64,000 nt of DNA from Massospora cicadina (taxonomy: Eukaryota; Entomophthoromycota; Entomophthoromycetes; Entomophthorales; Entomophthoraceae): NCBI GenBank assembly GCA_022478985.1, contig JAKSZP010006728.1, forward strand, positions 62,001 through 126,000. Direction: 5' to 3'. Under the pieces are notes generated by a model. That model did no database searches. It worked only from the letters and a program-made list of their open reading frames with translations, and had not been told where the DNA came from. Positions 12,111 through 24,108 of this stretch are shown here, one piece after another (the first letter of the stretch is position 1; the number at the start of each line of letters is the position of its first letter). The position numbers and the translations under genes were made by a program.

Positions 12111-12867
12111 GGCTCTCTCAGTATTATCCCTAAGCAAAGTTTACGTCTTGTCATGGGGAGTAGTTTGACATAAGCTGCTGTGCAAGACTCAACCTTCAAG
12201 CTACTCAAATAATTTTATAAGTCCCAAATTAAGGTTCAAGCTTACATCATCAATTTAGGTTTCATGTCTGGAGTAGAGCCTAAGTTACTCAAATTTGCTA
12301 ATACTAATTTGAATATTATTCACAAAATAACTTACCTAATCTCAGGGCCACATTCACATGACTCCATCACCTGTGACCCAAAGATCCTAATATCTTCATC
12401 AGCTGTTCATTCTGAAAGCTAGAAATTGGATTTTTAACCCTGGATAATTTAGGAGCTCTTCCTTAAGTTTTTAAGAAATCTAACTTACACTATAAATTAT
12501 CAACAGAAGATTAAGAAGCTCTGCTGACCTTCCAGTGTGGGACGCAATGAAGGACAAACCACGTGGGAATCAAAAATAAACTAATAGTTACTCTTCCCCG
12601 TTCCCAATGAATCATGATTCCCTTTTACTTTTCAAAAGTACTATAGATATTACTGACTTATTTTAACTTAAAGTACTTTTTCAGCAAATAAACTTATATC
12701 ATTTGTTCATTGTCTAGTTTGAGTTTATTCTAATGAAAAAAGTCTCATCCATCTCTGCGCTTTATAAAGCCCCTGTCCTCTCAGCTGACTATAGCCTCCT
12801 GCAATCAGCCATTATATTGTACTCCTCAGAGTTAGCACCTGCAATTGCAGCTGGTGGAGTTGTGACA
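12111..12867 (+). repeat. Nested element 5' LTR
   Basis: Near-identical to 15455-16210, starting 'ggctctctcagtattatccc' and ending 'gttgtgaca'. It differs from its partner by few substitutions, mostly near the 3' end, so the insertion is relatively recent. Confidence 0.85.
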
Positions 12868-15454
12868 TCTGGTGCTCACTACAGGGGCGCTTCCAAGGCG
12901 CACCATGAGAGAGATCCTCACCTTTGGACGAAAACAAGAATCAGCCACAAGCACTCCAGATCCTGATATTCTGACCTACCTCCTCTGGAATGGCCAGGAG
13001 ACAGTAACTATAGGGACCAACTTACAAAGAAATCCTTTGAGTGTGACCCAGAAGACTTCATGAAATTCAGAACTCCCAGTCAGTTGAAACCTTTAATTGA
13101 CCTGTTAAGAACGCCTATAAAATTAAAAAGGATGTTAATGAGCAAAAATGACAGCATCATAAAATAAAAAAGATCAATGAAGGAGATACTATAGTTGGAA
13201 AAATAAGCATCTGTTTCAAGAAGATGTTGGATGCTAGTAGAGAAGAAGCTATTTAAGGTATCACTGAGCGGAATGACTATTATACACTAGAGCCTGTCTA
13301 CTGTGATGAAAAAGCTATGTTAAGCTTCATATAGCTCTTTAAAAAATCATAAAAAAATTGGCCAAGCTACAACTCATCCTCCAGCAAAAAAGATAAGGTC
13401 AAACTAATCATAATGCACACATTCTCATAAAAACAAATAGTTTTAATTCTAACAATAATATCTATTTAGGTGAATAGAAGCTAATTAAAAAATCATGAGG
13501 TCATTTTCCGCTCTGCTCTTTCAGAGCTAAAAGTGGTAAAAAAGTTATAGCCAAGTTGAGCCCAAAAATGTAGAGCAACAAGTCAAACTCGGCCAACAAG
13601 CATCAACAACACCAAACCAATATAATTGGGACAAGAAAAAAGCTAATTCCCAAACTTTACAATGGATTTAAGCATAGAGAGCTAGCTTCCAAAATTGACA
13701 ATGAATTTAAGCCTTGAGAGCCCCATGGAAGCCTTTAATGCTATCAGCGCATTGAAATGTCAACAGCGCTGGACCAAACACTTGGGGCTTACCTTCTCGA
13801 AAGCAGAGACAAGCTCAATGACTCCTCACTAATGAGTTTATCTCCCAGCATTTCCAATGGCTCTCCTCCAAAAGTTGGGCCATATATCAATAAATAGAAT
13901 AATCAAGCTTACCTGGTTCCGCTCTAAGCTTGGGATGACGCCAGTCCTGACAAACTGAGACCAAAACTAAACTGAGACGCCTGATCTCAGTTTGAGACAT
14001 TAATTAATTTTGAGAGTTTAGATTTTGCCTCTAAAAGGCAACCAGTTGACCTGACCAGAAAGACACCGCTCATGGACCATCTATCTAAACTGGGACTCGT
14101 TCATAACGTCAAGAACAAGGTTATCATCCCAGATGAGCCTAAGCCTGCTGATGAACCAATAAAAGGATCTTTCCAGATTGAAGAGGTTTCCAATCCAACT
14201 AACATTTTCCATATTGAGTGTGACTGCCGGAAATCTAATGCTGAAGGATAATTAATTTTTAAAAGTTGAGAACTTACCTTGAGATGGCCAAAAATCGTTG
14301 TCCAAACCAACCAGACATGCAACCGAGCAGACTGCGCACAAATCCACCAGTGGCAAGGCACCTCATAAGCAATCACCACCAAGGCTGGTCACAAGAGAGT
14401 GCACCTGCTGTTGGTGGTGTCAAGAAGACTCACTATTTCAGACCCAGAACAGTTTCCCATTGCGAGGTTACTCAAGATTACTAAACTGATCTCCAAGCCT
14501 CTACTATCTATGCCCTTCAGGAGTCTTCTGAAGCCTACCTCCATGGCTTTTTGTATACTACATGAGGCCTTACCAAAACCAAGAGGAGATCTTGTAATGA
14601 AACTTCAGGTTTGTCAAAATATAGAGATATTTAAAGAGCTGTTGCAATGAACTGCTGGAGGCCAAGATAAAAAGGGAACCTGGGCTTTAAATGCCCCATA
14701 ATTTATTTTGAGCGTGCTTGTGATACCCTCGCTGACCTAGCCGCCATGCCCAAGGACATGATTTACACTCTTGACGTTGAATCACCTATACTGATTTCAG
14801 TCAGTATATAAAGAAACTTAAAGATGGCGACAAATCTTGACGTTGCTAGCTAATATTACACCACCAAGCAGTTCATTACGCCCAACTTAAATGCAAGGTC
14901 ACCCTATTCAGGAAGAACTTTCAGTACCTAAGCCTCAATACACGCCATTGCCATTCACTCCTGGCTAGATCCCAAACGGAAATCATGTTATCCCAACACA
15001 GCTTCTTCGCCAATCTAAATCATCCTACCTTGTCAGTTTAACCAAAAGCATATGTTTAGCTCACCAGCAATTTGGAACCTCCAGCCAAATCCTCTGTTTC
15101 TTGCCACAATGCAAGCATAAGCACTAAGGAGTCCAAAAAGATCTGTGGCCGCTTAACTACGTTTGTTAAACTTGATGCTGTTGGACTCTTCATATAACAA
15201 CCACATGCCTCCAGCTCTCCTAAACATGAAGACTCAGCGTGGCCTCTTGACCCAAAGCAAGCAGGTCCAAACCTTGACCAGCCATTATAAGATGAACATA
15301 TATGAGTCTCAAGATGAAATGCATTAGTCAAAGGAATTTAATAAAATTTACCAGCCAATTCACAACAAAAGTATGGCTGATGTCTCAACAATTTATTGGG
15401 CCAATTATTTCTTCAGGGACTAAGAATTACTCTCCATGGATAAGGCTTGAGGGA
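12868..15454 (+). other. Nested element internal region, decayed
   Basis: About 2.6 kb without any recognised pol domain. The stretch 13020-13500 is A/K-rich in the + frames and could be decayed gag. Near 14700-14780 the + frame reads RACDTLADLAAMPKDMIYTLD, which looks protein-like but matches no family I know. Longer frames at 14101-14382 (-) and 14266-14650 (+) overlap in different frames, and I regard none as a gene. Confidence 0.5.
12870..12887 (+). promoter_or_regulatory. Nested element primer-binding site
   Basis: TGGTGCTCACTACAGGGG begins two bases after the LTR end and is identical to the PBS of the TRIM-like element on the opposite strand. Confidence 0.75.
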
Positions 15455-16210
15455 GGCTCTCTCAGTATTATCCCTATGCAAAGTGTACGTCTTGTCATGG
15501 GGAGAAGTTTGACATAAGCTGCTGTGCAGGACTCAACCTTCAAGCTACTCAAATAATTTTATAAGTCCCAAATTAAGGTTCAAGCTTACATCATCAATTT
15601 AGGTTTCATGTCTGGAGTAGAGCCTAAGTTACTCAAATTTGCTAATACTAATTTGAATATTATTCACAAATAACTTACCTAATCTCAGGGCCACATTCAC
15701 ATGACTCCATCACCTGTGACCCAAAGATCCTAATATCTTCATCAGCTGTTCATTCTGAAAGCTAGAAATTGGATTTTTAACCCTGGATAATTTAGGAGCT
15801 CTTACTTAAGTTTTTAAGAAATTTAACTTACACTATAAATTATCAACAGAAGATTAAGAAGCTCTGCTGACCTTCCAGTGTGGGACGCAATGAAGGACAA
15901 ACCACGTGGGAATCAAAAATAAACTAATAGTTACTCTTCCCCGTTCCCAATGAATCATGATTCCCTTTTACTTTTCAAAAGTACATTAGATATTACTGAC
16001 TTATTTTAATTTAAAGTACTTTTTCAGCAAATAAACTTATATCATGTATTCATTGTCTAGTTTGAGTTTATTCTAATGAAAAAAGTCTCATCCATCTCTG
16101 CGCTTTATAAAGCCCCTGTCCTCTCAGCTGACTATAGCCTCCAGCAGTCAGCCACTATGACATGCTCCCCAGCGTTAGCACCTGTAAGATCAACTGTCAG
16201 AGTTGTGATA
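15455..16210 (+). repeat. Nested element 3' LTR
   Basis: Partner of 12111-12867, preceded by a G-rich purine run at about 15448-15456. Confidence 0.85.
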
Positions 16211-16455
16211 GGCATCCTCAACTCCAGTCACCGGTGTTGAAATAGACTGATTTGTTATTGGACATCATCCTCATTACTTTCCAGATCCGGAGGATTCCTC
16301 AAAGAAGCATAACCCACCCAAATGAGGAGTACAAATTGGTCATTTATCACTGATTATATTCTTGAACCTAGGAGTTCTTTGGCAACCATGCCCAACTCAT
16401 CAAAACATTAATTCTGGTAAATATGAGAGGAGCTCATATGGTTAAAATCCCAACA
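16211..16455 (-). repeat. TRIM-like element 5' LTR, part 2
   Basis: Matches 10668-10907 (the 'catcctca' block, 'aaattggcaaccatg', 'ggttaaaa' and the AACA end), completing the LTR that was split at 12110. It is followed directly by AAGGGG. Confidence 0.75.
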
Positions 16456-16461
16456 AAGGGG
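16456..16461. repeat. Target-site duplication of the TRIM-like element, right
   Basis: Exact copy of AAGGGG at 9748-9753. Confidence 0.75.
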
Positions 16462-18792
16462 TATGCTCTCTTTATGATAATTTTAAAATTGAATGTAGTA
16501 AATATACATAATTGGTTTTTTCTTTATGGCACATCCAAAATAGGAAGTCCTAAGAGAATGGAAAAGACATAATAACCTTCTGGATAAAAGATTTAAAATC
16601 ACTTTCTTGAGAAGCTTCTTTCAGGATTTCAGGCATTTAATAAGGTTGTCTGGTGATGGGTATTAACTGCTAACAATGTTGCTATGTTCCTCTAAGTTCA
16701 ATAGGAGATACATCGTTGTTATACTGGAGTATGGAGTCATAATATGGTCAAAAAGTGGTGATACTTACTCTTTTTGTAATAATTAAATGACTTGATTGCA
16801 GGCACCAACCCCAAGGATAAGGCTGGCGGCAGGAGGCCCAGAAGGTGAAGCTTCAGGCCCTCCCTGACCTCAAGCACACCTTAGACCAACGCTGGGTACA
16901 AGCCAAATATGCCCAGGTTGGTACTAGTGAGGTGCATAAAGCTAGCCCCTTGTAAAGGCTGAGGTGTTAAAACGGACGAGCTATATAATTAACAAAGATG
17001 GTAAATTTGGTTAAAATGGGGAATGGGGGTTCAAAACCCGTTCCAGCTATGAATTTTACGCGTTTGGGTAGGGTAAACTTCAAACAATTACTCAAGTGAA
17101 GACAGTTTTGGTATTCTACTAATTTAGATGGAAGTGTTTGCCTATTGGTGAAACAGTGCTTAGGACCGCTTCAGCAGAATCAAAATTACCCTGACAATGT
17201 TTAAATATGGTTTTTGTGACCAAAATTCCTTGTTGGTCAACTTTTCACAGTAAACTTTCCCATTTTTTACGTTTTATTTATGGTTCCTTGGGCGAACCTG
17301 GGTGCAGACCGCTTCAAGGAGGTCTTCAACTACGTTGGCCACTACATTCTATCACAAAAAACAAAAGTTTTGGGTGCACCTTTGGCCTCTCAAGTCCCCT
17401 CCAGATTGAAGGACCCAAGCCTCCTAGAACTGGTTTACATTTGATTATGGACTCCCCTTTGGGACCCACACAAGTTTTGTTGTTTCTCGCTTACCTTATA
17501 TTGTATACCGCTCTATACACCCTTGCCTTGGGTCCCTTCTGTACTGGCACCATTCGTGGTACCTTGTTTCCCATTCTTTTAATGGCTAGTTTCTTGGCAG
17601 TGTGGGTTTGCATCATACACCACCTTGCAGGGAACGAGAGTGTTACAGTCACTCTATTGACACTTTTTATATATCTAATAGGTTTAATAAAGATTTATTT
17701 TTTTCTTTAATTTTGGTGAAAAGGTATGCAGGTAATATTGCGGTACATCCTTAGGCATTAGTTTAGTTAGTAAAGTGACATTGAGAGGTTATATGCCATT
17801 CTCCATTTTAGTAGATCACTTTTCAATCTAAACTCAACATTTATGCCAAACTTCTTGAGAGCTTGGCATAATAAAAGCATCTGAAAGTTGCTATAGTCAA
17901 AGAATATGGTGTCAATAAAGCAGACCTTGCCTAAATTTCAACAGTTAAATCAAAGTCTTGTCCGAAAACAGACTTGTTGTATGCCTACAGTCATCAAAAG
18001 CATATATGGCTTGAAAAACAACTTTTGTGCATATTGAGAAGAGAATTCATTAATATATCCAAATGATTCTATTCTAAGGATGATTTGGAAAAGGTTTAAA
18101 AATAAAATCATTTTCATGGTGCAGTATTATTGATGAGAGAGTTTCCTGAGGCTTGGACCAATGTTTAAATTTTGGTTAGTCAGTTGACAATTGAGGGTTT
18201 TGGTGAAGATTAGGGATGGACATTAAAAGATCTTCTACAAAACAGAGAATAAAATTTCCTAATAGTTTTCAAGCTGATAGATACTCAAGAGGGTATACCG
18301 CTGGGGGCGTTATTATATATTGAGTCTGATGAAGATCATAATAAGTGACATTAACTGTTCTCTTATGTACCGGATGAACCATAGTTGGCATTATGTGTGT
18401 GTCTTAATAGAGCCCCTGTGCTGGTAGCATAAGGTTTACTGCTTCTCTGGTCTTTTATAAACTTATAAATTTTGACTGAGTATGCACTATTTTTAGTGTC
18501 CGTCACCCTATTCCATGGGTTCACTTTTTGTTTTTATTAAAAGCATTTTTAATTGGAAAACTTAGGTTGTCCTTGACAAGTTTTAGCCAATTTGTTTCTT
18601 CATAATTTTTTGCGTCATATATTTCCATGAGCAACTGCAACTTCTGGCAGTGTAAGTTTTGGTATAATGAGTCCATGTAATGTAAGTAGATCTTATATCC
18701 ATGCGGCTGTTCTGTTAATTATAATTTAGTTAAATTGTAATGTGATGGTGCTAGCTCATAGGTGTCAATTTGTGTGGACACTTCTAAAAATG
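16462..18792. other. Mostly unassigned region
   Basis: Contains one longer open frame (17207-17710) and a T-arm/B-box-like 'gggggttcaaaaccc' at about 17022-17036 without a convincing tRNA fold. The rest is AT-rich and shows nothing that I can name. Confidence 0.4.
17207..17710 (+). CDS. Hypothetical 167-codon ORF with hydrophobic C-terminal half
   Basis: I do not recognise this protein. Residues 1-85 are mixed, with several Pro/Gly. Residues ~88-167 contain three hydrophobic stretches (around VLLFLAYLILYTALYTLAL, LFPILLMASFLAVWVCII and VTLLTLFIYLIGLIKIYFF) that could span a membrane. The stop is followed closely by AATAAA-like DNA (the frame's own end contains 'ggtttaataaagattt'), as in a transcript end or an LTR R/U5 region. 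It may be a small membrane protein or, more likely in this setting, part of a solo LTR whose frame is open by chance. There is no neighbour with a related role. Confidence 0.25.
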   Translation: MVFVTKIPCWSTFHSKLSHFLRFIYGSLGEPGCRPLQGGLQLRWPLHSITKNKSFGCTFGLSSPLQIEGPKPPRTGLHLIMDSPLGPTQVLLFLAYLILYTALYTLALGPFCTGTIRGTLFPILLMASFLAVWVCIIHHLAGNESVTVTLLTLFIYLIGLIKIYFFL

Positions 18793-18813
18793 AATAATCT
18801 TAAAGTATCAGGG
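18793..18813. repeat. LINE-A target-site duplication, left
   Basis: 'aataatcttaaa' followed by 'gtatcaggg' recurs at 24085-24108 as 'aataatcttaaa' then 'atagcttcaggg'. The match is imperfect, with a 3-base gap, but it sits at both ends of the LINE. Confidence 0.6.
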
Positions 18814-18984
18814 AACTTTTCTTTCTCGTTGCAAACACTTTTGCAACCTATTCAATTCAAGACTAAATCTAGTTTGATAATCTCATAGAGGGGATTAGTC
18901 TGCGCCCATGTCTGGGAGCAGTTGGGCAAGCAAGGCAAGAGGAGCAGGCGGAAGGCCCGCAGCCTCTAATGTTTGAAAACGCTC

Positions 18985-20219
18985 TGGAGAATCTGGCGGA
19001 ATAGAAAAAAATCTAAAAAAACTGGCAGTCACAATTTCCCCAGAGATACTCGTGTGGCAAGCACGATGCAACCAGTACATCAACACGCCACATTCCCAGC
19101 CACTTTTGTCGGTGGAATTTAGAGTCTGTGTGTATCTGGACATCCAAAAAATGGCCCTATGGGAAAAATTTTGTGAAGATGTACACAAAATTTTCCCGAC
19201 TGCGGTGTACATTGCACCTCACTCCATGTCACATGGTTGGCTGGACCTAGGTTTCAAAAGCAAAATAGCAGCAGATGAGGCTGCAGCGGTGTGCATAGTG
19301 GTCGACCTCCCCAAAGGGCAATGGGTCATCAAAACTAAACGCACCAGATGGACAAAATCAAACCAAATTTTCCTCACGTTTGACTTTTTGCCTACTACGG
19401 TAAAACGTGACATTTTGGAGCAACACCTGAAAGATGGTCTTGCCATATACGGTGAAATACAATCTTTCAAAATGCAACGTTTCATGCTGATGCCACACCT
19501 GTGCACTGGCAAAGCCATCGTAGTTCTGACCCCAACTGAGGAGATCGCGAAGGACCTAACCCAGATCCCGCACTCCGCCTTTATTGACATCGCAGGGCTT
19601 ACCACCCACCCATTCTGGGTAACTGTGGACAGCGCGCCCCCATTTGCACCCACTGTGATGCGTTCGGCCATAAGGCACATGCATGCCCCATCAAAGAGGG
19701 CGTCACATTACAAGAGCACCCCTTGGCGGCCATGGCCAGCAGAGAGGCGCACTATGAACCAACTGCAAGCACCAAGGAGGCTTTCCCATGGGGAGCACAA
19801 GGCTGCTACCTATTGGTAAAGCCCATCTCCCCACAGGAGCAGAAGAAGGCCAAGCAGGCCCATAGGGCCACGGCCAAGGAAGCGGCCAAGGCCACCACCA
19901 CCATCCCACACTCACAACACCAGGAGGACATGGAGACCTTCGCAGCGGAAGCAACTCAGGAATCCATCACCCAATCAGATGTGAGACTAATGCCAAACGG
20001 GCCACTCAATCCGAGGATCTGATGGGAGATTTGATTTCACCCAATCGCTGCACCCAAGCCCCGGTCAAAACTGACTTAGGACCTATCCCAACCAAAAAAA
20101 TTTTTTTTTGCCCCACTCGACGGTGCACCGAACTTATCCGCACTGCAAAAAATTCGTCCAACATTGGGAAAACAAAAAGCGAAGGCCAAAGCCAACACGA
20201 CTCTTTCTGCAAAAATTAA
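18985..20219 (+). pseudogene. LINE-A ORF1 (CCHC RNA-binding protein), frameshifted
   Basis: The frame runs open from about 18985 (no clear ATG; first Met codons near 19052) through ALWEKFCEDVHKIFPTAVYIA and PKGQWVIKTKRTRWTKSNQ. At about 19637 it loses one C in a C-run (five here, six in LINE-C), which shifts it out of the CCHC knuckle; the neighbouring frame still encodes ICTHCDAFGHKAHACP. The tail is rich in Ala, Lys and Gln, with a second A/T-run near 20092-20109. ORF1 proteins coat LINE RNA in the RNP. A conserved paralogue with the knuckle in frame is in LINE-C. Confidence 0.8.
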
Positions 20220-20224
20220 CAAAT

Positions 20225-23200
20225 ACCCCAATAGCATTGATGCTAATACCCGCACTGCTGTGAAAGCCCATGGGGACCTGGAAGAGGCTGGTGGTCCCGC
20301 GGGCCCACCCCCTTGCACCTAAGGTGCAAAGGGGAAACCTTCACTCTAGGGATGCTGAATATCGCCAGACCCAAGGCCTCCTCATCCCAGGCTAGGAAAC
20401 TGAGTTTTTTACAAAACAATTTACCCATGGATATCCTGGCCATCCAGGAGTCCCACTGTCCACGAGGTTCTGAGGAAGCTTGGAAAACAATGCTCCTACC
20501 ATCCCTATCCTTTTGGTTGAAGCACTGTGGGGTGCTAATTTGGAAAAACAATTTTTTCAAATTTACATCTTCAGAAACATTCCTAAATGGCTGAGTGCTC
20601 GTTGTCATCTTCTCATGGGCCAATGTTGCACACACAATCATCAACATTTATGCCCCAAACAGTGCACATGAGCATCGGGAATTTTTCTTGTCAGTCAAAT
20701 CCCTCCCACTACCCCCCAGTTCTTTCCTAGTTGGCGACATGAACTGTTGGCTAACCTCACCAACGGACTGGTGGCCACCCTCACCCCACGCCCCGCAGGG
20801 TCATGTAGAACTACGCATTCTAAAAGCCACCCTTGGGTTAATGGATGCGCTGCTGTGACATGCCCCACTGCTCAAAAACATGACGTGTCCCCACGTCCAC
20901 AACGGCCAACTATGGTCCATGACCCAAATTGACCTTATTCTAGCACCGGCGAAATTCCAACCCCACATCTCCCACTTCAAAACAACAAAAAAGAATTCTC
21001 CGACCACTGACTGGTCTTGATAACATACCACTTACCCATCACAGTTGCAAAGGCCCCACATTAGTGCAAAATCTGCCCCCCCGAGCTCACGTTGCCAGGA
21101 TCACCATGTGGGTGGAAGAGGCAACTTTGGCAAAATCATTTGTTTCACCATTTTGCGCGGTTCCTATTTCCACATGGGCAACTTTCAAAGAAGACACCAT
21201 CCGCCACTATCATCATCTCTCCTCCAGATGCTTACGAGCAACATTGGTGGTTATATCGCATGCACTGGCAGAATTGGCCCACTTGGAGTCCAATATTCCA
21301 GCCACAGGATATAGCCCTACATGGGGCCAGAAGTGGGCAGAGGGAGCCACCCACCTCAACGCACTCGAAAGGCAACACAAACATTGGGTTTGTGTCTAAT
21401 ACAGGGCCACATGCATCACTATAGGCGACAAGTGCACTGCATACTTCTTCAAAAAAAATTTTTCACCATGCCAGAGCATGGCCTTCACACAGGTGCAAAG
21501 ATCAGATAATTCCATTGTGGACACACCGGCCAAAGTGGCAATCAAAATGCAAAGATATTACTTTGAGTTATACTGAGCCAAACCAATTCAGCCAGCCAAA
21601 ATGGCAGAATTTCTCAACCGAGCTCATATCTGCACCATTTTCTGATACCCAGAAATAATGATTTTAATTACTCCGAACAAATTATGGACAGCCATTTCTG
21701 GTGCGCCAAACTGAAAATGCCCAGGCCCAGATGGCATTCCATATGAGTTCTACAAAAAATATTTTAAATACATATCCCCATTGTTACTAGCCTCACTCAA
21801 CCAAAGCCTGTTGGAAATGCGCCTCCTACCAGGAGGACATGAGGCCTTTACTGTCACACTCTTCAATAAAGGGGATAGGCTTGACTTAGCCAACTGGCGC
21901 CCCATTTCTCTAACAAACACAGACACCAAAAGTTTAACAAATCATGGCTAACCGTTTAGGGACTGTAGCATCTGCCACCATCTCCCCAGAACAATTCGGT
22001 TTCATCCCCAGAAGGTCAATTTGGGATAACGTGCACTCTGTGGCTAATGTGTGTCAGTCCACAGCCTCTGGGGCACTTGTATTCTTGGACCAACAAAAGG
22101 CCTATGATAGAGTAAACTGGGAATACCTTAGGGCCTGCCTCCATCAATTCCGCCTACCCCCCCACTTCATTAACTGGGTGATGCTGCTCACGGAATCTGC
22201 AACAATGGCAGTGCGCGGCCCAGGCTTCTTAACGGAAGTAGTCCGCCCTCAAAGGGGCCTGCGACAAGGGGACCCCCTCAGCCCACTCTTATACAACTTC
22301 AGCCTTGACCCACTACTGCGAAATGTGAATGCCCACCTCACTGGGGTCCATGTGCCAGGCCAAACCCCAGTCAAGATGATGGCATTTGCAGATGATTGCG
22401 TGGTGGGGGTGTCTAATAACAAAGATGCACGCGCGCTTGAAGCCCTCATCCAGGAATATTCCTGGGTAAGCAACGCGGCACTGAACGCCTCCAAAACTGA
22501 AATCATCCTCCTTGGTCAGTTTCAGAACTGCTGGGCCCCAGCAAGTAGTTCTCAACCTGGCCCATCTGCTCGCCCACGTCCACGCCTTACTAACTCAACA
22601 CACACCGCTCCACTGGTGCTCCCCTTTGTGCCACGTCCTACCATAGGACCGGTACGCCATCTGGGTGTGTGGATGGAGGCAGGCGGATACGCGTCAGCAG
22701 TAATGGAGTGCCGTATACTGGACAACGTGACAAAGTGAATTGCCTCTCTCAGAGCCCACCCTACTACCCTCACTGGCAGGGTTGTTCTTGCCAACTCTAT
22801 GCTCCTATCCAAAGTCTGGTTCGGAGCCCACGCCATCCCCTTCTCCCCAAGCTTCTTCAAAACCCTGTATGCTTTGCTTCAAGGATGGCTTTGGTCAGGC
22901 CGCCCTCCACCAGTACGGCTAGAGGTCATGTTTGGGCCTCATCATCATGGTGGTATGGGCCTGCTTGACTTCAAAGCCCATGCCGCCAATATCCTGGGCA
23001 CCTGGATCGCGGCCGTCACTGCTCCTACACTCCCATCCCAACACTGGTCCCGCGCAGCCCGCTCCAACTTCTCCCGAGCCTTGGACCTCAACAATCCATC
23101 AAAAACCCACTCCCTGATGAAATACCTCGCATCACACACATCGGCCACAGGTCCTCACGGGACTAAAACCCACTACAAACGAATCCTACTCTCCATGCAA

Positions 23201-23952
23201 AGTGCAGAGTGGAGAATTCGTATTAGTGGACATACAACCTGAAGAGGCCGCCCCTTTCCTCAGTTCACACAAGAGGTACAGGGGCTACCCATCCATGATG
23301 GCGTGATCCCCATTTGACCCCAAGTCCTATCCAGGGTGGACTACCTGGACATGATGGACATCCATTATTCCACTGAGACCCAAAAGACTATCTGGAAATA
23401 CACACACCATCCTCTGTTGCAGCCTCAAGTCCGCTCCCATGTGTGGCGCTGCCTGAGGTGGGTGTATCGTACAGCTGAGCGCTCTAACGCTTTACACTCA
23501 TCCTGTGTCGTGTGTGGCCAGTATGGAACGCTGTTCCACCACCTAGAGAAGTGCCCCACCTCTAAAGTGATATGGCGCGAAGTCCAACGTCTGCTGAGCC
23601 AGGATCAAACGCATCCCTTCAGTCTGTCAAGAGATATGTTTGCTTCATCAATGGCCTCCCCCTCCCACCCTCCCTCCATGCTCTGGTGGTTGCAATCGCC
23701 ATGTGGACTATCCACACTATTGTCTTGGATGCCATCGCTGGCTCCATCCCCACCTACCCTGAAGCTGTCCACAGATTCTGGTCTCATATGGTGGACCACT
23801 TTCAAGCGTGGATGTTTGGATATCTCCCACCGCGTCGACGACAGCTGGTCTCCTCCTGGTTCCCAGTCTGGCTCATCAAATCAGACCCCTTCCTCCACAT
23901 GTGCTCAATAGTGGCTACGACCCCTACACACGTTCCCTCCCCCTCCCCATAA
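20225..23952 (+). pseudogene. LINE-A ORF2 (endonuclease-reverse transcriptase), broken
   Basis: Endonuclease motifs: LPMDILAIQESHC (catalytic Glu, ~20425), VGDMNCW (~20732) and SMTQIDLILAP (~20918). The SDH motif near 21000 is followed by TGA. RT is open from 21944 to 22738, with QFGFIPRRSIWDN, LDQQKAYDRVNW (Asp), RGLRQGDPLSPLLYNFSL and AFADDCVVG (catalytic Asp pair at ~22391). After a TGA at 22736 the thumb follows, then CVVCGQYGTLFHHLEKC (~23505), a C-X2-C...H...C motif usual after the RT of such LINEs. Stops include TGA at ~20592, TAA at ~21397 and TGA at ~21709, plus a frameshift near 21935. It would nick target DNA and copy its own RNA, but cannot do so as it stands. Confidence 0.85.
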
Positions 23953-24084
23953 GTGGCGTTCCTGCTGGCAACAAGAGATAGCATCGCTTCTCTGGGGTGC
24001 CTCCCCTGGTACTAAGTTTTGTCTCGTCTGAGTCATATTTGGAAGTGTCCGTCCCAAGGTCGGCCTTCCCCCCAATAAATTTAA

Positions 24085-24108
24085 AATAATCTTAAAATAG
24101 CTTCAGGG
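24085..24108. repeat. LINE-A target-site duplication, right
   Basis: Imperfect copy of 18793-18813; see that entry. Confidence 0.6.

Larger units (their letters stand above)
12111..16210 (+). mobile_element. Non-autonomous LTR retrotransposon nested in the TRIM-like LTR
   Basis: Direct repeats of about 756 bp (12111-12867 and 15455-16210) enclose about 2.6 kb. A PBS lies just inside the left LTR and a purine run (gcttgagggagg) just before the right one. The interior has no recognisable RT, protease or integrase, so it resembles a LARD- or gag-only-type element. It interrupts the right LTR of the TRIM-like element, which shows it is younger. The exact ends are uncertain because the LTR start is not TG; 'TAGG' on both sides is the best TSD candidate. 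Confidence 0.75.
9754..16455 (-). mobile_element. TRIM-like miniature LTR retrotransposon, split by a nested element
   Basis: LTR copies at 9754-10907 and at 11194-12110 plus 16211-16455 are about 1.15 kb each and begin TGTTG and end AACA on the + strand. Only about 290 bp lie between them. A PBS on the minus strand directly abuts the right LTR, so the element reads right to left. There is no room for gag or pol, so it is non-autonomous, although its LTRs are longer than those of typical TRIMs. The interruption at ~12111-16210 is a separate LTR element inserted inside its 5' LTR. Confidence 0.75.
18814..24084 (+). mobile_element. LINE-A: near full-length APE-type LINE (L1/Tad1-like)
   Basis: A 5.27-kb unit collinear with LINE-C (57806-63073, minus strand), sharing the 5' end 'acttttctttctcgttgc' and a 3' end with GTCCGTCCC, GGTCGGCCTTCC and CCAATAAATTT. 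It encodes a CCHC ORF1, then an ORF2 with apurinic-type endonuclease, reverse transcriptase and a C-terminal cysteine/histidine motif. Both ORFs carry frameshifts and stops, so the copy is inactive. The body is more GC-rich than its flanks. The layout matches L1 and Tad1-like elements; I cannot settle the clade without phylogeny. Confidence 0.9.

Noticed and set aside
17022..17036. B-box-like 'gggggttcaaaaccc'
   Set aside because: Forms a T-arm-like hairpin, but no A box or acceptor stem at tRNA spacing; most likely chance.
19703..19954. Trp/Pro-rich 83-codon minus ORF (also 61973-62185 +)
   Set aside because: Antisense of the Ala/Lys-rich tail of LINE ORF1; low-complexity artefact.
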